This document shows positions 8,413 through 18,630 of a stretch of 47,873 nucleotides of DNA, piece by piece. The notes beneath the pieces were generated by a model, which searched no databases, was not told where the DNA came from, and worked only from the letters and a program-made list of their open reading frames with translations. The stretch's first letter is position 1. Each line of letters starts with the position of its first letter. Location of the stretch: the NCBI GenBank assembly GCA_022781925.1, contig JALESO010000027.1, positions 1 to 47,873 on the forward strand. Reading direction: 5' to 3'. The translations under genes were made by a program, and so were the position numbers. The stretch comes from Lachnospiraceae bacterium. Lineage in GTDB: Bacteria; Bacillota; Clostridia; Lachnospirales; Lachnospiraceae.

Positions 8413-9696
8413 TCACAGTAAAAATTCCGCCAGCACATAGTTACTGACATCTATGCCGTGTTCCGTCAGACGCACATAACCTGCCACTTCTTCGATCAGC
8501 TGTTCTCCCTTTAATTTTCGCAGCACCGCTCCATACACACTGTCCAACGTCACCTGAAAAGTGTCCTCAAATCGCTGCCGGGAGATCCCTTCCATCAGGC
8601 GCAGTCCCAGAAACATAAACTCTTCCATCTCGGATTTTTTATCTAGGGTTTCTATATGGACATGATGCCCTCTGCAATCATCTGACTGTGACAAAATTTC
8701 TTTCTGTGACAATATAATTTTATTTCCGGATAATCTTCCCTCAGGATCTTTTTGTCCATCCATATCATTTTGTTTCGGATAAATCTGATCTAATGAAATG
8801 TACTCCTGCTCCAGATACTCCTTCAGATCCGATGTATTCTGAAACCTTTGATGCTCCACTAATGAAGATGCACCCAGTCCCAGTCCCAGATAGTCCCTTC
8901 TGGTCCAGTAACCGCAGTTATGCCGGCATTCGTATCCCGGCTTTGCATAATTGGATATTTCATACCGCTCATATCCCTTTGTATGCAAAAAGCGTTCCGT
9001 CACCTCATACATCTGCCGTTCCACTTCTTCCTCCGGAAGCAGTCGCGGATGACCACCTTCTTCCCGGATTCGCTCATCCTCCGCAAAGCGCTCGTAAAAG
9101 GGTGTGCCTTCCTCAATAATCAGGCTGTACGCAGAAATGTGCTCCGGGCGCAATGCCGTCACTTTCTGCAGCGTATCCTGCCAGCTTTTTAATGTCTGTC
9201 CCGGCAGTGCCGACATGAGATCCACATTGATATTTTCAAATCCGGCTTTTCTTGCCAGATCATAGCTTTCCAGAAATTGCGCAAAATTATGGATTCGCCC
9301 CAGCAATTTCAGTTCTCTGTCATCCGCGGACTGCAGCCCCATACTGAGTCGGTTAAATCCTGCCTGTACCAGTTTTTCTGCCTTTCCCGCTGTCAGTGTT
9401 CCCGGATTGCATTCCACCGTAATCTCTGCGTCTGCCACTAAATGAAAATGCTCCTTCACGGTGTCCAGGATAGCCGCAAGCCGATACCCTTCCAGGATCG
9501 TCGGTGTACCGCCGCCAAAAAAAATGCTGCTCACCTGATATTCCTTAAATTGCGAACCATAATAGGCAATCTCTTCCTGTAACTTCTTTATATAAGAAAT
9601 CCGCACCGGCGGATCAGCCGGTGCAGATAAAAAATCACAGTATGCACATTTTCGTTCACAAAAAGGAATATGAAGATATAATTCTAATTCTTTCAT
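8413..9696 (-). CDS. hemW: HemW-like radical SAM protein (heme chaperone family)
   Basis: A 427-residue radical SAM protein of the HemW type, once annotated as oxygen-independent coproporphyrinogen oxidase. It starts ELYLHIPFCERKCAYCDF with CxxxCxxC at 13, 17 and 20, then FFGGGTPT (SAM binding), ECNPGT and NRLSMGLQS. The short N-terminus and this context fit HemW, which hands heme to membrane enzymes, rather than true HemN. The C-terminal HTH-like part begins at EMEEFMFLGLRL. Residues about 302-350 are an extra hydrophilic stretch that I do not expect in this family, encoded in AT-rich DNA (8647-8793). It lies 91 nt after lepA in the usual Firmicutes order. Confidence 0.92.
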   Translation of the reverse strand: MKELELYLHIPFCERKCAYCDFLSAPADPPVRISYIKKLQEEIAYYGSQFKEYQVSSIFFGGGTPTILEGYRLAAILDTVKEHFHLVADAEITVECNPGTLTAGKAEKLVQAGFNRLSMGLQSADDRELKLLGRIHNFAQFLESYDLARKAGFENINVDLMSALPGQTLKSWQDTLQKVTALRPEHISAYSLIIEEGTPFYERFAEDERIREEGGHPRLLPEEEVERQMYEVTERFLHTKGYERYEISNYAKPGYECRHNCGYWTRRDYLGLGLGASSLVEHQRFQNTSDLKEYLEQEYISLDQIYPKQNDMDGQKDPEGRLSGNKIILSQKEILSQSDDCRGHHVHIETLDKKSEMEEFMFLGLRLMEGISRQRFEDTFQVTLDSVYGAVLRKLKGEQLIEEVAGYVRLTEHGIDVSNYVLAEFLL

Positions 9697-9787
9697 ATGT
9701 TTCCTCTAATAATTACGCTGCTTTACATCATTCTCACAATCATTTACGAATATACATATAAATCATATAAATAACGTAACCTGTTTC

Positions 9788-11596
9788 CTATTTATCATCC
9801 AGTTTCAGAACACTCATAAACGCTTTCTGCGGAATCTCTACATTTCCGACCTGGCGCATACGTTTCTTACCCTCTTTCTGTTTCTCCAGAAGTTTTCTCT
9901 TTCTGGAAATATCGCCGCCGTAACATTTTGCCAGTACGTCTTTGCGCATTGCTCTGACGGTCTCGCGGGCGATAACTTTTCCACCGACTGCTGCCTGGAT
10001 CGGAATCTCAAACAGATGACGCGGAATCTCCTCTTTTAACTTCTCACACATCTTACGTCCACGCTCATACGCACTGCCAGAGAATACGATAAAGGAAAGC
10101 GCATCCACTTCTTCTTTATTAATAAGGATGTCCAGTTTTACCAAATCAGAACGGGTGTATCCCTTCATCTCATAATCAAAAGAAGCATAACCTCTGGAAC
10201 GGGATTTCAACGCATCAAAGAAATCGTAAATGATCTCATTCAGTGGCAGATCGTATTTGATCAGCGCACGCGTCTCCTCCATATATTCCATGCTGATATA
10301 GATACCACGGCGCTCCTGACACAGATCCATGATGGCACCAATGTACTCGCTGGTTACCATGATCTCCGCACTTACCATCGGTTCTTCCATATAATCAATC
10401 TCGGACGGATCCGGCATGTTGGACGGATTTGTCAGATCCATCACGGTTCCATCCGTCTTGTGTACTTTGTAAATAACTCCCGGTGCTGTCGTTACCAGAT
10501 CCAGGTTATACTCACGTTCCAGACGCTCCTGAATGATCTCCAGATGTAATAATCCCAAGAATCCACAGCGGAAACCAAATCCCAGTGCCGCGGAAGTCTC
10601 CGGTTCAAACTGAAGGGCTGCATCGTTTAACTGCAGTTTTTCCAGTGCATCACGCAGATCCGGATATTTTGCACCATCAGACGGATACAGACCACAGTAA
10701 ACCATCGGATTTACTTTCTTGTAACCCGGAAGCGGCTCTGCACACGGATTGGAGCGATTGGTGATCGTATCACCTACGCGAGTATCCTGTACATTTTTGA
10801 TACTTGCGGTAATATAACCTACCATACCGGCAGATAATTCATCGCACGGAATAAACTGACCGGCACCAAAATAACCGACTTCCACAACATCCGCCGTGGC
10901 ACCTGTCGCCATCATCTTGATCGGTGTGCCGACACGAACCGTTCCCTCTTTGATACGGCAGAAAACAATAACGCCTTTGTATGCATCGTACAAAGAGTCA
11001 AAGATCAATGCCTGCAGCGGTGCCTTCGGGTCTCCGGTCGGAGCCGGGATCTTCTCCACGATCTGCTCCAGCACCTGATCTACATTCAGACCCGTTTTTG
11101 CGGAAATCTGCGGTGCGTCATGGGCTTCCAGTCCGATGACATCCTCGATTTCCTCAATGACACGCTCCGGATCCGCACTCGGCAGATCGATCTTGTTGAT
11201 AACCGGCATAACATCCAGATCATGATCCAGTGCCAGATATACGTTTGCCAGTGTCTGCGCCTCGATGCCCTGTGCCGCATCTACGACAAGAATCGCACCG
11301 TCACAGGCTGCCAGGCTTCGGGAAACCTCATAGTTGAAATCCACATGGCCTGGAGTGTCGATGAGATTGAAGATATACTCTTCTCCATCTTTTGCCTTGT
11401 AAATAATACGAACTGTCTGCGCTTTGATGGTAATACCTCGCTCACGTTCCAGATCCATATTGTCCAGTACCTGAGACTGCATCTCACGGCTGGTCAGCAG
11501 TCCTGTCATCTCGATAATACGGTCTGCCAGGGTAGATTTACCATGATCAATATGTGCAATAATACAAAAATTTCTGATTTTACTCTGATCTATCAC
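9788..11596 (-). CDS. lepA: Elongation factor 4 (LepA), ribosome back-translocating GTPase
   Basis: A 602-residue translational GTPase with the EF-4 length. G-domain motifs are [17 protein letters not shown] and NKIDLP. LepA-specific C-terminal features are [10 protein letters not shown] and [23 protein letters not shown], the latter reaching into the peptidyl transferase centre. The start is GTG at 11596, 7 nt after AGGAGG. It acts on stalled ribosomes at the membrane-cytosol interface. It lies between spoIIP and hemW on the minus strand, as in many Firmicutes, and shows no unusual features. Confidence 0.97.
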   Translation of the reverse strand: MIDQSKIRNFCIIAHIDHGKSTLADRIIEMTGLLTSREMQSQVLDNMDLERERGITIKAQTVRIIYKAKDGEEYIFNLIDTPGHVDFNYEVSRSLAACDGAILVVDAAQGIEAQTLANVYLALDHDLDVMPVINKIDLPSADPERVIEEIEDVIGLEAHDAPQISAKTGLNVDQVLEQIVEKIPAPTGDPKAPLQALIFDSLYDAYKGVIVFCRIKEGTVRVGTPIKMMATGATADVVEVGYFGAGQFIPCDELSAGMVGYITASIKNVQDTRVGDTITNRSNPCAEPLPGYKKVNPMVYCGLYPSDGAKYPDLRDALEKLQLNDAALQFEPETSAALGFGFRCGFLGLLHLEIIQERLEREYNLDLVTTAPGVIYKVHKTDGTVMDLTNPSNMPDPSEIDYMEEPMVSAEIMVTSEYIGAIMDLCQERRGIYISMEYMEETRALIKYDLPLNEIIYDFFDALKSRSRGYASFDYEMKGYTRSDLVKLDILINKEEVDALSFIVFSGSAYERGRKMCEKLKEEIPRHLFEIPIQAAVGGKVIARETVRAMRKDVLAKCYGGDISRKRKLLEKQKEGKKRMRQVGNVEIPQKAFMSVLKLDDK

Positions 11597-11677
11597 TAAA
11601 ATTCCTCCTAGTACATTGTCTCACTTTTCTCAAATGTGCATAAAAGCCCAATATATTGACAATATTAACATTGAAGC

Positions 11678-11698
11678 CGGAAAATAGCAAGTTTTCCG
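11678..11698 (-). terminator. Small hairpin after spoIIP (weak terminator candidate)
   Basis: CGGAAAA (11678-11684) and TTTTCCG (11692-11698) form a perfect 7-bp stem with a 7-nt loop just after the spoIIP stop. A T-run is missing on the minus strand, so termination would be weak, or the hairpin may only protect the mRNA end. Confidence 0.4.
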
Positions 11699-11709
11699 TA
11701 TAAATTGAT

Positions 11710-12930
11710 CTACTTTCCACTCAGCACTTTATCCAGGATCTGTGCCAGCGGATCCATGGCATTCACTGCTTCCTGCAGCGTATTGGTCTGTGCCCCTACC
11801 TCGATCAGCAGCGATTTCGGACAAAGATGCATGTTATACCGATAACTTTTCAGATAGATTTTTCGTGTGAGTCCCGGATACAGTTCCGTTGCTGCCAGCT
11901 GCATTTTCAGGGACATGGCCAGATTGTCCTCGATATAGGGATTGCGCAGATAATCAATATCCCCGGTAGCTGTGGTCTTGCTCAGGCCATTGAAAAACAT
12001 CACCTGCGCCATATCCACGCCATTGATATTTGTCGCCAGACGCGTCGTATCCGCCACGCCGTCACGATGCAGATCGATCACCACCTCAATGGAGGGATGA
12101 TCCTGCAATATTTTCTGAACGAACGGAGCGGCTACGTTATAAGCATGATCCCGGTCCGTATCATAGATCCCGGTATCATGTAATACATGATAGCCGTATG
12201 TATCCTGCAAAATCTGTGTCAGACGATTTCCGACCGCGATCACAGATGTGTTTGGATCTCCCTCCACAGAATCTGCATACCCTTCGGAACCATGGGTATG
12301 ATAGATCAGGATCTGTGGCACATCTTCCGTGGTTTTCTGGATCGTACAATTCTTATTCAGCAGGTTTTGCACCACCAGCTGTGAACTGTTGATAGTGGTG
12401 GATTTGTCCACCGTATAATAATGCTGGATCAGATAATCAAAATCATTTAGTTTTTCCAGCGATACCAGATTTTCCCCAGCCGATGTCGGCACTGCTACTG
12501 TTTCCCCTGACGGATTACCAGTTTCATCCGTCTGCGTATTCCCGGAACCTGTCTGATCCACAGAACTGTCTATATTTTCCGCTGAAGCATCCGCCGCCTG
12601 TGTCTCCTGCGGATCTTTCTTGGCCAGGATCTGCTCATAAGACAACTGACTCTCTGACTGCATATCATACATGGTCATATCATCTTCTTCTATATTATAA
12701 TCATATACCGACTGTGCATCGCTTCCGGATGCCAGCAGCGGTGCATATTGTTTCAGCATGAGATAACAGATCTGATATTGCAGCCGATTCCACATATTCG
12801 TATTGCGAATCGTAAATATAAAAATAAGTGCAGTTAAAAACAGTACGAGGAAACCTGTTCCCCGCACTATCCAACGTACTCTTCTCTCTTTTCGTTTTCT
12901 TTTTCTTGTAACTTTCAACATTTTTCCCAT
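11710..12930 (-). CDS. spoIIP: Stage II sporulation protein P (SpoIIP), peptidoglycan amidase/endopeptidase
   Basis: A 406-residue membrane-anchored peptidoglycan hydrolase that works with SpoIID and SpoIIM to thin septal cell wall at the start of engulfment. A basic N-terminus is followed by one membrane helix (about 26-43, GFLVLFLTALIFIFTI), so the rest is outside the cytoplasm. A linker of about 100 polar residues rich in Ser, Thr, Asp and Gln precedes the catalytic domain. Catalytic and metal motifs are ILIYHTHGSEGY, VVIDLHRDG and LLIEVGAQTNT. It is positioned between gpr and lepA, the order typical of endospore formers. Expression in the mother cell under sigma-E would be expected from the family; no promoter was identified. 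Confidence 0.95.
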   Translation of the reverse strand: MGKMLKVTRKRKRKERRVRWIVRGTGFLVLFLTALIFIFTIRNTNMWNRLQYQICYLMLKQYAPLLASGSDAQSVYDYNIEEDDMTMYDMQSESQLSYEQILAKKDPQETQAADASAENIDSSVDQTGSGNTQTDETGNPSGETVAVPTSAGENLVSLEKLNDFDYLIQHYYTVDKSTTINSSQLVVQNLLNKNCTIQKTTEDVPQILIYHTHGSEGYADSVEGDPNTSVIAVGNRLTQILQDTYGYHVLHDTGIYDTDRDHAYNVAAPFVQKILQDHPSIEVVIDLHRDGVADTTRLATNINGVDMAQVMFFNGLSKTTATGDIDYLRNPYIEDNLAMSLKMQLAATELYPGLTRKIYLKSYRYNMHLCPKSLLIEVGAQTNTLQEAVNAMDPLAQILDKVLSGK

Positions 12931-13034
12931 ATATATTATATATGAAATCCTGCCTGAATTATGCTTACATTTTACTGTTCTTTATTTCTTCCGCTTCTGC
13001 CATTTTACAACTTCGATCGTTCAAATATATTCTC

Positions 13035-14105
13035 TCAGCCACAAAACGCCAAATTAATCGCCTCGGATATGGTATAACTCATACGCTTGATCTCCGCATC
13101 GATATCCTTCGGTGTCACAAACATATGATTTAACTGCGGGGACAGTAGTTCCCGGATCAGATTCCTGTGCTCCGCCTCTGTCAGTCTGCTCCAGGAAGTC
13201 TTCAAGGGCTGCAGGCTCTCTGCATGCGCCAGCTCATCGATCAGGGTAGACATGGAATCATAGACGATCGTCGCCGCTTCTACTACGGTCGGAATCCCGA
13301 TGGCTATCACTGGGATACCAGTCGTTTCCTCTGTAATGCTGTAACGGTGGTTGCCAACACCGGAACCCGGATAGATTCCTGTATCTGTGATCTGTATCGT
13401 CCGACCCAGACGGCGGACACTGCGGGCAGCCAGGGCATCTACCACGATCAGATAATCCGGTTTTACCTCCCGGATAATTCCTGCGATGATCTCCTGGCTT
13501 TCCATGCCTGTCTGTGCCATAACGCCGGGCACAATCGCACTGATAGGCTGCACCTGTTCGTTTTCATAGGCCCGCCTGCCAAATTCTTTTATAATGTGCC
13601 GTGTGATATACAGATTGTCTGCCACCTGCGGTCCCAATGCATCCGGTGTCACCAGACGATTACCAAGTCCGGCTACTAGAATGGAAGTGCCTATTTCTTC
13701 CTTTTTATCAGTATTTCGATTATCTTCACCAAAATTTGTACTACGTTTCCTTTCTATATCTTCTGAATCCACTTGACATTTTGATTCTTGCTCCCTCTGC
13801 GTACTTCTTTTTCCCCTATTATTCACCGGAATCAGTCCTTTCAAAATCTCCGCCAGACGCTCTGAGATCTCCCGATGATAATCCTCATCATCCTCGATCA
13901 TCTCCGCCGCTTCCAGTGTGATATATGTTCCCTTTGGTTTTCCCATTTGTTTTGCACCATTCTCCGTGGTGATCCGCACCGTCGTAATGTGTATCTGTTC
14001 TTCCCCGTAATCTTCTTCCGTGACAGAGATTCCTTTCGTCTCTTCCTGCGCTTTTGTGATCCGTTCATTTTCCTCTACGGCAAGGTCAGTTCTGACTTCA
14101 AACAT
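13035..14105 (-). CDS. gpr: GPR germination protease
   Basis: A 356-residue spore endopeptidase that degrades small acid-soluble proteins at germination. It starts MFEVRTDLAVEEN, with a shorter N-terminus than I recall for Bacillus GPR. Conserved blocks are VAGLGNRLVTPDALGPQVA, AIVPGVMAQTG, VDALAARSVRRLGRTIQITDTG, YPGSGVGNHR and VIAIGIPTVVEAATIV. Residues about 96-137 are a charged insertion encoded by AT-rich DNA (13695-13820), placed just before the catalytic core. It lies 104 nt before spoIIP on the same strand and is divergent from rpsT. Forespore expression under sigma-G is expected for the family. Confidence 0.94.
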   Translation of the reverse strand: MFEVRTDLAVEENERITKAQEETKGISVTEEDYGEEQIHITTVRITTENGAKQMGKPKGTYITLEAAEMIEDDEDYHREISERLAEILKGLIPVNNRGKRSTQREQESKCQVDSEDIERKRSTNFGEDNRNTDKKEEIGTSILVAGLGNRLVTPDALGPQVADNLYITRHIIKEFGRRAYENEQVQPISAIVPGVMAQTGMESQEIIAGIIREVKPDYLIVVDALAARSVRRLGRTIQITDTGIYPGSGVGNHRYSITEETTGIPVIAIGIPTVVEAATIVYDSMSTLIDELAHAESLQPLKTSWSRLTEAEHRNLIRELLSPQLNHMFVTPKDIDAEIKRMSYTISEAINLAFCG

Positions 14106-14196
14106 ATAAAAACACCCCGATTTCTTCTAAGTTTTCATAGTATTGCAAAAAGTACAAACAATTATACCAATTTTTTCATTTTTTTCTGTTTTTCCC

Positions 14197-14225
14197 TTGA
14201 CAATTCCATTTTTTGACCCTATAAT
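14197..14225 (+). promoter_or_regulatory. Consensus sigma-A promoter of rpsT
   Basis: TTGACA (14197-14202), 17-nt spacer, TATAAT (14220-14225): a perfect consensus match, as expected for a highly expressed ribosomal protein. The 5' leader to the start codon is about 80 nt. Confidence 0.93.
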
Positions 14226-14310
14226 ACATGAGTATGTTTACATTAGTTCGTCCGTGTCCGGCTTTAATGTAACAATCATTTAAGAATTCTCAGCATGGGA
14301 GGTGTACAGA

Positions 14311-14574
14311 TTGGCTAACATTAAATCAGCAAAGAAAAGAATCTTAGTTGCGCAGACAAAGACAGAAAGAAATAAATCTATCCGTTCTTCAGTGAAAACA
14401 GCTATTAAGAAAGTAGAGGCAGCTGTTGCAGCAAACGATAAAGAAGCAGCTTCTGCAGCATTAGTATCCGCTACTTCCGTTATCAGCAAAGCTGAATCCA
14501 AAGGTGTTTATCACAAAAACAATGCTTCCAGAAAAATTGCTCGTTTAGCAAAATTAGTGAACAGCATTGCGTAA
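14311..14574 (+). CDS. rpsT: 30S ribosomal protein S20
   Basis: An 87-residue basic helical protein that binds 16S rRNA. The sequence reads (M)ANIKSAKKRILVAQTKTERN and ends RKIARLAKLVNSIA. The likely start is TTG at 14311: GGGAGG lies 8 nt upstream and the S20 family begins MANIKSAKKR. A GTG at 14302 is in frame but directly abuts the ribosome binding site. A rare TTG start is known for S20 in some bacteria and may limit translation. It stands alone and divergent from gpr, with its own promoter and terminator. Confidence 0.96.
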   Translation: MANIKSAKKRILVAQTKTERNKSIRSSVKTAIKKVEAAVAANDKEAASAALVSATSVISKAESKGVYHKNNASRKIARLAKLVNSIA

Positions 14575-14601
14575 CAAGTGCGAATAAATACGAAGTAATA
14601 A

Positions 14602-14640
14602 AGAACAATTGGTGCCGTCATACCAGTTGTTCTTTTTCTT
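14602..14640 (+). terminator. Rho-independent terminator of rpsT
   Basis: AGAACAATTGG and CCAGTTGTTCT form an 11-bp stem with one G-T type pair and a 9-12 nt loop, followed by TTTTCTTTT. Confidence 0.92.
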
Positions 14641-14670
14641 TTGCAATTATCTTATTATTGAAAACAAAAA

Positions 14671-14721
14671 AAATAAATTGTCACACAGACAACTTGGATT
14701 GCTGTCCATGTGACATTCTTT
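14671..14721. terminator. Bidirectional terminator between rpsT and the trp operon
   Basis: TGTCACA (14679-14685) pairs with TGTGACA (14709-14715), extended by GACA/TGTC further in. A-rich sequence stands on the left and TTCTTTTTT on the right, so either strand would have a U-run. On the minus strand it would end the trp operon after trpD. Confidence 0.75.
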
Positions 14722-14790
14722 TTTATTCCGAATGCTATTAGTAAATATATCAGATAACATCAAAACGGCACTGAAATATTTTATTGTTTA

Positions 14791-15804
14791 CTATTTCTTA
14801 TAATTCACCAGATTTTCCAGCACTTCTGCTGCTTTTCCTGAATCAATGGCTTCTTTTGCAAGGATGATTCCATCCGCGATGCTCTCAGCCTTTCCACCGA
14901 TATAAAGCGCTGCACCTGCGTTCAGCAGTACGATCTCACGTTTTGCGCCCTGCTCTTTTCCGGAGAGGATCGCACGGGTAATCTCTGCATTTTCTGCGGC
15001 TGTTCCACCCTGCAGTTCTGCCAGATCTACGGTCTTGAATCCAAAATCTTCCGGTGCGATCTCATACGTTTTTACCGTTCCGTCGTTTAATTCTGATACA
15101 ACGGTCTTGGTACTCAATGTAATTTCATCCATATGATCTCTGCCGCTGACTACCAGGGCACGTTTGACGCCAAGCTGTCCCATAACAGATGCAATGGTCT
15201 CTGTCAGTACCGGATCATAGACACCGACTACCATCCCCTTTGCTCCGGATGGATTTGCCAGAGGGCCAAGAATATTGAACACGGTGCGGATTCCCATCTC
15301 GCTTCGCGCCTGTCCCACAAACCGCATGGATTTGTTAAATGTCTGAGCAAACATAAATCCAATGCCGACTTCATCCACGCAGGCTTCTACTTTTTCCGGC
15401 TCCATCATAATATTTACGCCAAGCTGCTCTAACACATCACCGGCACCGCTCTTACTGGAAATGGAACGGTTACCGTGTTTTGCTACGGATACTCCGGCTG
15501 CTGCCGTCACGAGGGCAGATGTCGTAGAAATATTGAAGGAATACGTGCAGTCTCCGCCGGTTCCCACCAGATCGATAAAATTATCAGAATGTGGATGAAT
15601 GTGCTCTGCCTTATCTGCCAACACAGATGCCAAACCAACGATCTCATCAATGGTCTCACCTTTCATCCGCAGTCTGGTCAAAAATGCTCCGATCTGTGCC
15701 TGTGTGGCTGCACCGGTCAGAAGAAGTTCCATCACTTCTTCTGCCTCCGCGCGGGTCAGATTCTGTCTGTCTGCTACTCTCTGAATTGCCTGTTTCATAT
15801 CCAT
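14791..15804 (-). CDS. trpD: Anthranilate phosphoribosyltransferase
   Basis: A 337-residue enzyme that joins anthranilate to PRPP, the second step of tryptophan synthesis. The PRPP signature LVGTGGDCTYSFNIST is at about 83-98. Further family motifs are KHGNRSISSKSGAGDVLEQLG, RTVFNILGPLANP and VVSGRDHMDEI. Length and motifs are normal and it is not fused to trpG. It is the last gene of the operon, 30 nt after trpA, whereas it usually follows trpG. A bidirectional terminator lies downstream. Confidence 0.96.
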   Translation of the reverse strand: MDMKQAIQRVADRQNLTRAEAEEVMELLLTGAATQAQIGAFLTRLRMKGETIDEIVGLASVLADKAEHIHPHSDNFIDLVGTGGDCTYSFNISTTSALVTAAAGVSVAKHGNRSISSKSGAGDVLEQLGVNIMMEPEKVEACVDEVGIGFMFAQTFNKSMRFVGQARSEMGIRTVFNILGPLANPSGAKGMVVGVYDPVLTETIASVMGQLGVKRALVVSGRDHMDEITLSTKTVVSELNDGTVKTYEIAPEDFGFKTVDLAELQGGTAAENAEITRAILSGKEQGAKREIVLLNAGAALYIGGKAESIADGIILAKEAIDSGKAAEVLENLVNYKK

Positions 15805-15834
15805 GATACTAATACTCCTTTTTTACCCTGATTG

Positions 15835-16623
15835 TTACTTCAACTCTGCCTTAAATGTCTGAATATATTCCTTTGCAACGTTCAGATCATACTGATTTTC
15901 TTCCATCAGATTGATGAAGTGGGAACCAACGATCGCGCCGTCGATGATATCCTTCATCGGCTCCACATCTGCTGCGGTGCGGATACCAAATCCCATCATG
16001 ATTGGGATCTGTGCCTGCTCCTTTACTGATTTCAGATAGGAAATAACTTCTTTGTGGAAATTTGCGCCCTGACCGGTGACACCCATGGAAGATACGCAGT
16101 ATACAAATCCTCTTGCATCTTTCAGGATCTCCGGAATACGTTTATCAGACACCGGTGCTACCAGCTGGATCAGGATTGTTGCATTCTGTTTTGCCAGTGC
16201 GTCTTTTAACGGCTGCTGCTCTTCCAGTGGAAGATCCGGGATGATGAGTCCATCCACACCGACCTCTGCACACTTCTCCGCAAACGCCTCCAGTCCATAA
16301 TGAAGCACGGTATTGTAATACATCATAAATACGATCGGCAGTTCGCATCCATCTTTGCGGACTCCCTCCACCAGTTCAAAACACTTGCGCAGGTTGGTGC
16401 CTTTTAAAATGGAACGGTAAGATGCATCCTGAATGACCGGGCCGTCTGCTGCCGGATCGGAAAACGGAATACCAAGTTCCAGGATATCCAGTTCTGCTTC
16501 TTCCTGTGCGCGGATCAGCTTTGCGCAATGCTCCATATCCGGAAGTCCTGCAGTAATATATGTAATAAATGCTTTTTCCTTTTTTTCCTGTAATGTCTGT
16601 AATTTTTTCTCTATACGGTTCAT
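15835..16623 (-). CDS. trpA: Tryptophan synthase alpha chain
   Basis: A 262-residue TIM-barrel lyase that cleaves indole-3-glycerol phosphate to indole and glyceraldehyde-3-phosphate. The catalytic Glu is in DILELGIPFSDPAADGPVIQ and the second acidic residue is the Asp in SDP. Other landmarks are GVDGLIIPDLPLEE, YCVSSMGVTG and PIMMGFGI. It works in a complex with TrpB, encoded 100 nt upstream. Indole passes through a channel between the subunits, as known for the family. Confidence 0.96.
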   Translation of the reverse strand: MNRIEKKLQTLQEKKEKAFITYITAGLPDMEHCAKLIRAQEEAELDILELGIPFSDPAADGPVIQDASYRSILKGTNLRKCFELVEGVRKDGCELPIVFMMYYNTVLHYGLEAFAEKCAEVGVDGLIIPDLPLEEQQPLKDALAKQNATILIQLVAPVSDKRIPEILKDARGFVYCVSSMGVTGQGANFHKEVISYLKSVKEQAQIPIMMGFGIRTAADVEPMKDIIDGAIVGSHFINLMEENQYDLNVAKEYIQTFKAELK

Positions 16624-16723
16624 GATCTTCTACTCCAATTTATTTTCCTTGATTCTTTCATTTCTGATTTCAGTGTAATGGCAAATGGCATATGTTCTAT
16701 TTCATCAGCCATATGCTCAGTGA

Positions 16724-17914
16724 TTAGTTCAGATAACCTTTTCCTGCCAGATAGTTTGCAATGGTATTGACATCTTTGTCACCACGTCCGGACAGACACA
16801 CGATCATGGACTGTTCCGGTGTCATTTCTTTTGCTTTTTTGAAAGCATATGCCATCGCGTGCGCACTCTCAATGGCCGGAATGATTCCTTCCAGTTCACA
16901 CAGTTCCATCAGTGCATCCATTGCCTCTGTATCTGTGATTGATACATACTGTGCTCTGCCGCTGTCACGCAGATATGCATGTTCCGGTCCGACACCCGGG
17001 TAATCCAGTCCGGCGGAAATGGAATGTGCCAGCTGAATGTTTCCATCTTCATCCTGCAGCAGATAAGAACGCATACCGTGCAGGGTGCCTGGCTCGCCAA
17101 GTGCCATGGCTGCCGCATGTTTTCCGGTTTCTACGCCAAGTCCGGCTGCTTCCACGCCGATGAGCTGCACATCTTTTTCCTCGATAAATTCTGCAAACAT
17201 TCCGATGGAGTTGGAACCGCCGCCCACGCAGGCCATGACCACATCCGGGAGTTTTCCTTCTGCTTCGTAATGCTGCGCTTTTGCTTCTTTACTGATGACA
17301 CGTTGGAATTCTTTGACCATCTTCGGATACGGATATGGTCCTACGGCAGAACCGATCACATAGAAAGTATCCTCTGCGGTTTTTGCCCAGGTACGGATCG
17401 CCTCGTTTGTGGCATCTTTTAAGGTATTGCTTCCGGACTCTACGCTGACTACTTTTGCCCCGAGCATCTCCATACGCATAACGTTCAATGCCTGACGTTC
17501 AATGTCCTCTTTTCCCATGTAAACCGTGCATTCCATGTCAAACAGTGCTGCACCTGTTGCGGTTGCCACGCCGTGCTGACCGGCTCCGGTCTCTGCGATG
17601 ACTTTCTTCTTACCCATACGTTTTGCCAGCAGGATCTGACCGATGACATTGTTGATCTTGTGTGCACCGGTGTGATTCAGATCTTCTCGTTTCAGGTAAA
17701 TCTTTGTACCGTATTTCTGGCTGAGACGCTCTGCATAGTATAATGGTGTCTCACGTCCCACATACTGTTTCAGATAATAATTGTACTGCTCCATAAATTC
17801 CGGATCTTTGATGGCTGCCTCGAATGCCTCATCCAGTTCCTCTAATGTATTCATTAATGACTCGGACACGTACTGTCCGCCAAATTCTCCGTAATATGTA
17901 TTTTTCTTGCTCAT
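16724..17914 (-). CDS. trpB: Tryptophan synthase beta chain
   Basis: A 396-residue PLP enzyme that joins indole and serine. The PLP lysine is in HTGAHKINN (about residue 86), with the phosphate loop [10 protein letters not shown] and the sequence [11 protein letters not shown]. The start [18 protein letters not shown] at 17914 matches TrpB1-type proteins and has AAAGG about 9 nt upstream; an in-frame ATG at 17941 has no such support. It lies between trpF and trpA. Confidence 0.96.
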   Translation of the reverse strand: MSKKNTYYGEFGGQYVSESLMNTLEELDEAFEAAIKDPEFMEQYNYYLKQYVGRETPLYYAERLSQKYGTKIYLKREDLNHTGAHKINNVIGQILLAKRMGKKKVIAETGAGQHGVATATGAALFDMECTVYMGKEDIERQALNVMRMEMLGAKVVSVESGSNTLKDATNEAIRTWAKTAEDTFYVIGSAVGPYPYPKMVKEFQRVISKEAKAQHYEAEGKLPDVVMACVGGGSNSIGMFAEFIEEKDVQLIGVEAAGLGVETGKHAAAMALGEPGTLHGMRSYLLQDEDGNIQLAHSISAGLDYPGVGPEHAYLRDSGRAQYVSITDTEAMDALMELCELEGIIPAIESAHAMAYAFKKAKEMTPEQSMIVCLSGRGDKDVNTIANYLAGKGYLN

Positions 17915-17994
17915 ATTTCTTAACCTTTCTGTCTTTCTCAAATGTTACGTTACATTTTTCCAATCAAATTATATAAGTTATCTCTGAACTCTTT

Positions 17995-18630
17995 TTAACA
18001 TTGTTTTGCGGCCGAAATAAATTCCCGGATCAAAGCGGCATCTTTTACTCCATTCCGTTCCACCCCGCTGCTGACATCCACCACATCCGGATGCAGCATC
18101 CGTATTCCATTTTGTACATTTTCTATATTCAGACCGCCTGCTAAAATAAACTGTCGGTTCTGTATTTTCAGTTTTTCCGGAAATACAACTGTTTTTTCCT
18201 CTGCTTCCCATCCGAAGGTCTTGCCGGAACCGTATTCCGCTCCGTCTACCACATACCCACGGATATTGGATGACTGTATAAACAGTTCCTCTGCATTTAC
18301 CTCTATACTTCCTGCGATATTCACCGCCTGCCACAGTGCCAGACCGCCGTCTGACTGACAATCCGCCGGGATGGTTCCGTGAATCTGGATTAGGTCAAAT
18401 CCCATATCATGGAATCGTTTTACTTCTTCTTTCGATGGGCTGACACACACCGCAACAGACTGGATCTTCGGATTTTTCTTCAACTCTTTTAATAACATCT
18501 CCGCTTTTTCATAGCTGACATTTCGTTTGCTTTTTTTAAAAAAAACAAATCCCGCATAATCGGCGCCATATGTATTGACTGCTTCGATGTCCTCCGGTCT
18601 GCTCAGACCGCATATCTTTATCTTTGTCAT
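17995..18630 (-). CDS. trpF: Phosphoribosylanthranilate isomerase
   Basis: A 211-residue TIM-barrel isomerase. The catalytic Cys is in KIKICGLSRPED near the N-terminus and the general acid Asp is probably in the VVDGAEYGSG region. The C-terminal phosphate-binding parts are ILAGGLNIENV and VVDVSSGVERNGVKD. The ATG at 18630 with AGGTG 8 nt upstream is preferred over the GTG at 18639. It is monofunctional and not fused to trpC. A 125-nt gap to trpC is AT-rich and shows no clear signal. Confidence 0.95.
   Translation of the reverse strand: MTKIKICGLSRPEDIEAVNTYGADYAGFVFFKKSKRNVSYEKAEMLLKELKKNPKIQSVAVCVSPSKEEVKRFHDMGFDLIQIHGTIPADCQSDGGLALWQAVNIAGSIEVNAEELFIQSSNIRGYVVDGAEYGSGKTFGWEAEEKTVVFPEKLKIQNRQFILAGGLNIENVQNGIRMLHPDVVDVSSGVERNGVKDAALIREFISAAKQC

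Noticed and set aside
11120-11599. Plus-strand frame of 159 codons
   Set aside because: Antisense shadow of lepA.
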